Part shown: positions 14,272-16,472 of the stretch, piece after piece
Layout: each line of letters starts with the position of its first letter
How positions within the stretch are numbered: the stretch's first letter is position 1
Origin: an uncultured Collinsella sp.
Lineage (GTDB): Bacteria > Actinomycetota > Coriobacteriia > Coriobacteriales > Coriobacteriaceae
NCBI GenBank assembly: GCA_900547505.1
Contig: URGY01000016.1
Location: forward strand, 1-16,472
Length of the DNA stretch: 16,472 nt
Direction of reading: 5' to 3'
Program-made: the position numbers and the translations under genes
The notes under the pieces: generated by a model
The model's database searches: none
Seen by the model: only the letters and a program-made list of their open reading frames with translations
Told to the model about the DNA's origin: nothing

Positions 14272-15081
14272 ATGTCTCGCCTGCACCTTCATATCCTCAG
14301 CAGCGGCTCAAAAGGCAACTGCGCACTCGTCGAGGGGCCTCAGGGGCTCATCATGATCGATAACGGCCTGTCCCGCCGCGAGACACTTAAACGCATGGCG
14401 GAGCTTGGCCTCTCGGCAGACGACGTCGCCGCTCTTGTAATCACCCATGAGCATGGTGACCATATCAAGGGGCTCGATGTATGGTGCAAGCACTGGCATG
14501 GTCCCCTCTTTGCCAGCAGGGACACCCTTTCATGCAAAGAAAACCTCGCGCACCTGCCCGTAGAAGAATTTGACCCCGGCGACACGCTCCCCATTGCCGG
14601 CATCCACGTGCAAACCTACTCAACATCGCACGATGTCATCAATCCAGTCGGCTTTCGATTCGACGCCCTCGATGATTCCATCGGTTTTGCCACCGACACC
14701 GGAGAGCTATCGAGCCAAGCCATGAACACCCTCAAAGATTGTCGAGTCCTCGCGCTCGAAAGCAACCATGATGTGACCATGCTGCGCGAGGGAGAATATC
14801 CCCGCTTTCTTCAGGACCGCATCCTGTCTGCGAAGGGACACCTCTCCAATGGTCAAGCCGCCGAAGCCGCGCGCGAACTTGTTACCGATCGCACCGAACA
14901 GCTCATTGCCATGCATATCAGCCAAGATAACAATCGTCCGAGCCTTACCGTCAAAAGCTATGCCAAAGCTCTGGCCGCAACCCTGGATGACGAGGTCGGC
15001 AGCTCCGCAACCCTTCTCCAAGGATCGCGAAAACTCTCGATACGCCCTGCGAGTCAGTATCAGCCGGCAACCATTCAATAG
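14272..15081 (+). CDS. Metallo-beta-lactamase-fold hydrolase, WalJ/YycJ type
   Basis: This 269-residue cytoplasmic metal-dependent hydrolase begins with LHILSSGSKGNCALVE, the SGSxGN signature of the YycJ/WalJ group. The metal motif is THEHGDH (His59, His61, Asp63, His64). Later come TSHDVINPVGFRF, FATDTGEL, LESNHD, KGHLSN and MHISQDNN, all in the usual order. YycJ relatives are linked to the WalKR system in Bacillus, and a Bacillus homologue has been reported as a double-strand DNA exonuclease; no walKR genes are in this window. I chose ATG 14272 because the homologous core begins there. The longer frame from 14191 would overlap the tilS start and adds non-conserved sequence. The ribosome binding site is weak (TTTGGAATCTT), so expression may be low or near-leaderless. 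Confidence 0.9.
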   Translation: MSRLHLHILSSGSKGNCALVEGPQGLIMIDNGLSRRETLKRMAELGLSADDVAALVITHEHGDHIKGLDVWCKHWHGPLFASRDTLSCKENLAHLPVEEFDPGDTLPIAGIHVQTYSTSHDVINPVGFRFDALDDSIGFATDTGELSSQAMNTLKDCRVLALESNHDVTMLREGEYPRFLQDRILSAKGHLSNGQAAEAARELVTDRTEQLIAMHISQDNNRPSLTVKSYAKALAATLDDEVGSSATLLQGSRKLSIRPASQYQPATIQ

Positions 15082-15090
15082 ACTGTCCTA

Positions 15091-15140
15091 GACAGCAAAA
15101 GGGGCCGAGAATCGCTTCCCAGCCCCTTTTGCTGTCTTTT
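15091..15140 (+). terminator. Strong intrinsic terminator of the WalJ-like gene
   Basis: A perfect 15-bp stem (15091-15105 with 15122-15136) with a 16-base loop is followed by TTTT. It lies 10 bases past the stop. A CTGTC at 15084-15088 can also pair with the GACAG at the stem foot. The hairpin also lies downstream of hsp20 on the other strand and may stop that transcript too, with a weaker tail. Confidence 0.9.
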
Positions 15141-15163
15141 AATAGCGCAGAACACCAACGAAG

Positions 15164-15595
15164 TTAGTCGATGGAAATCTTCGTAACGTTCTTCTTCTCG
15201 ACGATCTTGGGAACCGTAACGGTCAGGATGCCGTCAGCGTACTTAGCCGAGAGGCCCTCGCTCGAAGCGTCCTTTAGATACACGCCACGCGTCGCGCTGT
15301 ACGAGCTGAACTCCTTCTGCAGGAAGTTCTTGCCCTCGTTCTCCTCGTTTTCCTCGACATTCACGCTAATGGACAGACGGCCCTCGTTAAGCTCGACATC
15401 GATATCGTCCTTGGCGACGCCGGTCAGATAAGCCTTGACCTCATAGCCATCGCCCTTATCCTCAACGTCAACGGGAAACGCCTTGGAAGCAATCGAGTTG
15501 TTTGCAAGGTCGGTCATATCATCAAACAGATCGAACAGCGAGCTAGCAGAAGGACGAACGCCAAAAACCGAACGATAAGGAACCATGCTTGCCAT
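15164..15595 (-). CDS. hsp20: Small heat-shock protein, Hsp20/alpha-crystallin family
   Basis: This 143-residue ATP-independent chaperone holds unfolding proteins as large oligomers. The alpha-crystallin domain spans ~38-143: KAFPVDVEDKGDGYEVKAYL, the LTGVAKDDIDVELNEGRLSI strands, then the diagnostic AKYADGILTVTVPK and a C-terminal I-x-I tail (KISID). The N-terminal arm contains SLFDLFDDM, the usual short helix. An acidic, Asn-rich loop (EENEENEGKN) lies between strands. Start ATG 15595 has AAGGAG 8 bases upstream; the GTG three codons earlier is too close to that site. The upstream region is AT-rich with palindromes but shows no CIRCE and no clear HspR (HAIR) operator. Confidence 0.95.
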   Translation of the reverse strand: MASMVPYRSVFGVRPSASSLFDLFDDMTDLANNSIASKAFPVDVEDKGDGYEVKAYLTGVAKDDIDVELNEGRLSISVNVEENEENEGKNFLQKEFSSYSATRGVYLKDASSEGLSAKYADGILTVTVPKIVEKKNVTKISID

Positions 15596-15661
15596 GTTTA
15601 CCACTCCTTATAAGGACTGCCGAGCCATCTTCTAGGTGACTGGGACTTCTTTTGACGCTCT

Positions 15662-15690
15662 TATATATGCCCACCCAGTGCTCATATATA
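15662..15690. promoter_or_regulatory. Palindrome in the hsp20 upstream region
   Basis: TATATATG and CATATATA flank a 13-base spacer, 67-95 bases upstream of the hsp20 start. It could be an operator or an AT-rich promoter element. TATAAG within its left half on the minus strand is a possible -10. No known heat-shock operator matches it. Confidence 0.45.
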
Positions 15691-15767
15691 CATCGACTAT
15701 AAAGTTTTTTGAGTCCAGTACTATAAGCATATCTAAGCGTGTATGACTCAGGTATTAATAAGGTTAA

Positions 15768-15780
15768 GGTTCTTTGAACC
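15768..15780. promoter_or_regulatory. GGTTC-TTT-GAACC palindrome in the hsp20 divergon
   Basis: A 5-bp inverted repeat with a 3-base centre is nested inside a wider TTAAG/CTTAA pair. It lies upstream of the candidate promoter of the plus-strand gene at 15873. Operator-like; regulator unknown. Confidence 0.4.
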
Positions 15781-15827
15781 AGAGCTTAAATAACAAGTAT
15801 GTTCGCAACTACAAATAACAAGGGGCT

Positions 15828-15833
15828 TACAAT
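15828..15833 (+). promoter_or_regulatory. -10 box of the tail-anchored protein gene
   Basis: TACAAT lies 40 bases before the start codon, giving a ~30-base leader. No -35 match is present. Confidence 0.45.
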
Positions 15834-15872
15834 GAGCGCGTACACGTTGTTGGTAACGAGCTAAAGGGCATC

Positions 15873-16340
15873 ATGGACGACCAAAACCAGAACAATATGT
15901 TTATGCCGACGCAGGGGGAAAATACTTCCACGCAGCCGCCACGGTTCCATCGCCCCCACATCTCGCAAGAGCCCATTAATGATCCGGAGCCCGAGTATGT
16001 GACGAGAAATCGATATCAAACACTCGAGAATGCCCAAACGGGACGTAAACATATGGGCGTCGCCTCGGGAGACCCTGTATATCTGAAAGACGCACCATTA
16101 TCTAAAAACAGCACAGCTAGTGATGAACCGATGAAAGCATCCGCCACTCATCAACAAAGAGGTCCTCGACCAAAGCAAACCTTGACGCATTCGGCTCGCT
16201 ATCTCGAAACGCCAAAACAGGGAAAATCAATCTTCGTTTCATCAAGCAAACGACGCAAGCAGCATCGACTGACAATCCTGCTTTTGATCATTGTGGCCAT
16301 AGCAGTTGCCCTCGTTATTCGATTTATTTTCTTTAAATAA
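15873..16340 (+). CDS. Unrecognised tail-anchored membrane protein
   Basis: This is a 155-residue protein I do not recognise. The first ~125 residues are hydrophilic and probably disordered, rich in Gln, Asn, Pro, Thr, Ser and Lys. One hydrophobic segment at the very end (LTILLLIIVAIAVALVIRFIFF) is preceded by the basic cluster KRRKQHR. By the positive-inside rule the long N-terminal part would face the cytoplasm. ATG 15873 has AAAGGG 6 bases upstream and a -10 candidate, so expression is plausible. It is divergent from hsp20, with a 277-base AT-rich gap. Codon use is less C-ending than that of its neighbours. The next stretch holds only a terminator. It may be a lineage-specific gene; a role cannot be inferred. 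Confidence 0.7.
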   Translation: MDDQNQNNMFMPTQGENTSTQPPRFHRPHISQEPINDPEPEYVTRNRYQTLENAQTGRKHMGVASGDPVYLKDAPLSKNSTASDEPMKASATHQQRGPRPKQTLTHSARYLETPKQGKSIFVSSSKRRKQHRLTILLLIIVAIAVALVIRFIFFK

Positions 16341-16407
16341 AAGCTCAATGCCAAAAACGTAAGATCGTCTGGTGTAATTGAGTCATTTACGCCCCGTAAA
16401 CGCAAAA

Positions 16408-16435
16408 AAGGGGGAGGCCGCGAGGCCTCCCCCTT
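16408..16435. terminator. Strong hairpin terminator near the right edge
   Basis: A perfect 12-bp stem (16408-16419 with 16424-16435) with a GCGA tetraloop lies 67 bases past the stop of the tail-anchored gene. On the minus strand it is followed by six T. It is therefore an even better terminator for a minus-strand gene lying to the right of the window. Confidence 0.85.
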
Positions 16436-16461
16436 CTCAGTTCAAGCGTACGGCTCGGTGC

Positions 16462-16472
16462 CTGTCTCTTAT
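16462..16472 (+). other. Probable leftover Tn5/Nextera mosaic-end adapter
   Basis: CTGTCTCTTAT, the last 11 bases, equals the first 11 bases of the 19-base Tn5 mosaic end used in Nextera libraries. It sits exactly at the edge, which fits adapter read-through at a contig end more than native sequence. Confidence 0.7.

Noticed and set aside
15084..15140. Attenuator formed by CTGTC pairing with the terminator foot
   Set aside because: It lies after the stop codon with no downstream gene on the same strand, and a 5-bp pairing cannot compete with a perfect 15-bp stem.
15600..15800. CIRCE or HspR (HAIR) heat-shock operator
   Set aside because: TGAGTC and GACTCA are present but ~28 bases apart, not the 7 expected for HAIR; no TTAGCACTC-N9-GAGTGCTAA was found.

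Overview
The window reads as a piece of a moderately high-GC actinobacterial chromosome. The best guess is a Coriobacteriia gut anaerobe of the Collinsella type. Grounds for this are the C-ending codon bias of most genes, the tilS-hpt-ftsH cluster, a Tat-type lipoprotein signal on the amino-acid-binding protein, and an extra EF-G-like GTPase. The genus is inferred from overall character and could not be searched. Twelve protein genes are supported. No tRNA, rRNA, CRISPR array, transposase or phage gene was seen.

Layout, left to right. (1) The 3' part of a secreted DNA/RNA non-specific endonuclease (+), ending in a hairpin terminator shared with the convergent EF-G-like gene (-). (2) A three-gene polar amino acid ABC importer on the minus strand: Tat-lipoprotein binding protein, permease, ATPase. 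It has a good promoter, two operator-like palindromes and a terminator. (3) A 147-bp nested palindrome (REPIN-like) lies between that promoter and a plus-strand rRNA/tRNA uracil-5-methyltransferase. (4) A YcdX-type PHP phosphatase and a class I aminotransferase, both minus strand. A 62-bp palindrome sits upstream of the aminotransferase. (5) The minus-strand run tilS - hpt - ftsH. (6) A divergent WalJ/YycJ-type metallo-beta-lactamase-fold hydrolase (+). (7) A small heat-shock protein (-) divergent from an unrecognised tail-anchored protein (+), then a strong hairpin near the right edge. The last 11 bases match the Tn5/Nextera mosaic end, so the right edge is probably a contig end with leftover adapter.

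How the genes may work together. The importer and the aminotransferase share an unusual promoter/operator pattern: an 18-bp near-palindrome differing only by transitions, and a shared block abutting the -10 box. They may therefore answer to one amino-acid-responsive regulator. tilS, hpt and ftsH form the housekeeping cluster known from many Gram-positive bacteria. No clearly new multi-gene defence or metabolic system is visible. The most unusual items are the two related palindromic repeats, the EF-G-like protein with altered G3 and G4 motifs, the candidate shared regulon, and the AT-richer hsp20 / unknown-membrane-protein divergon.
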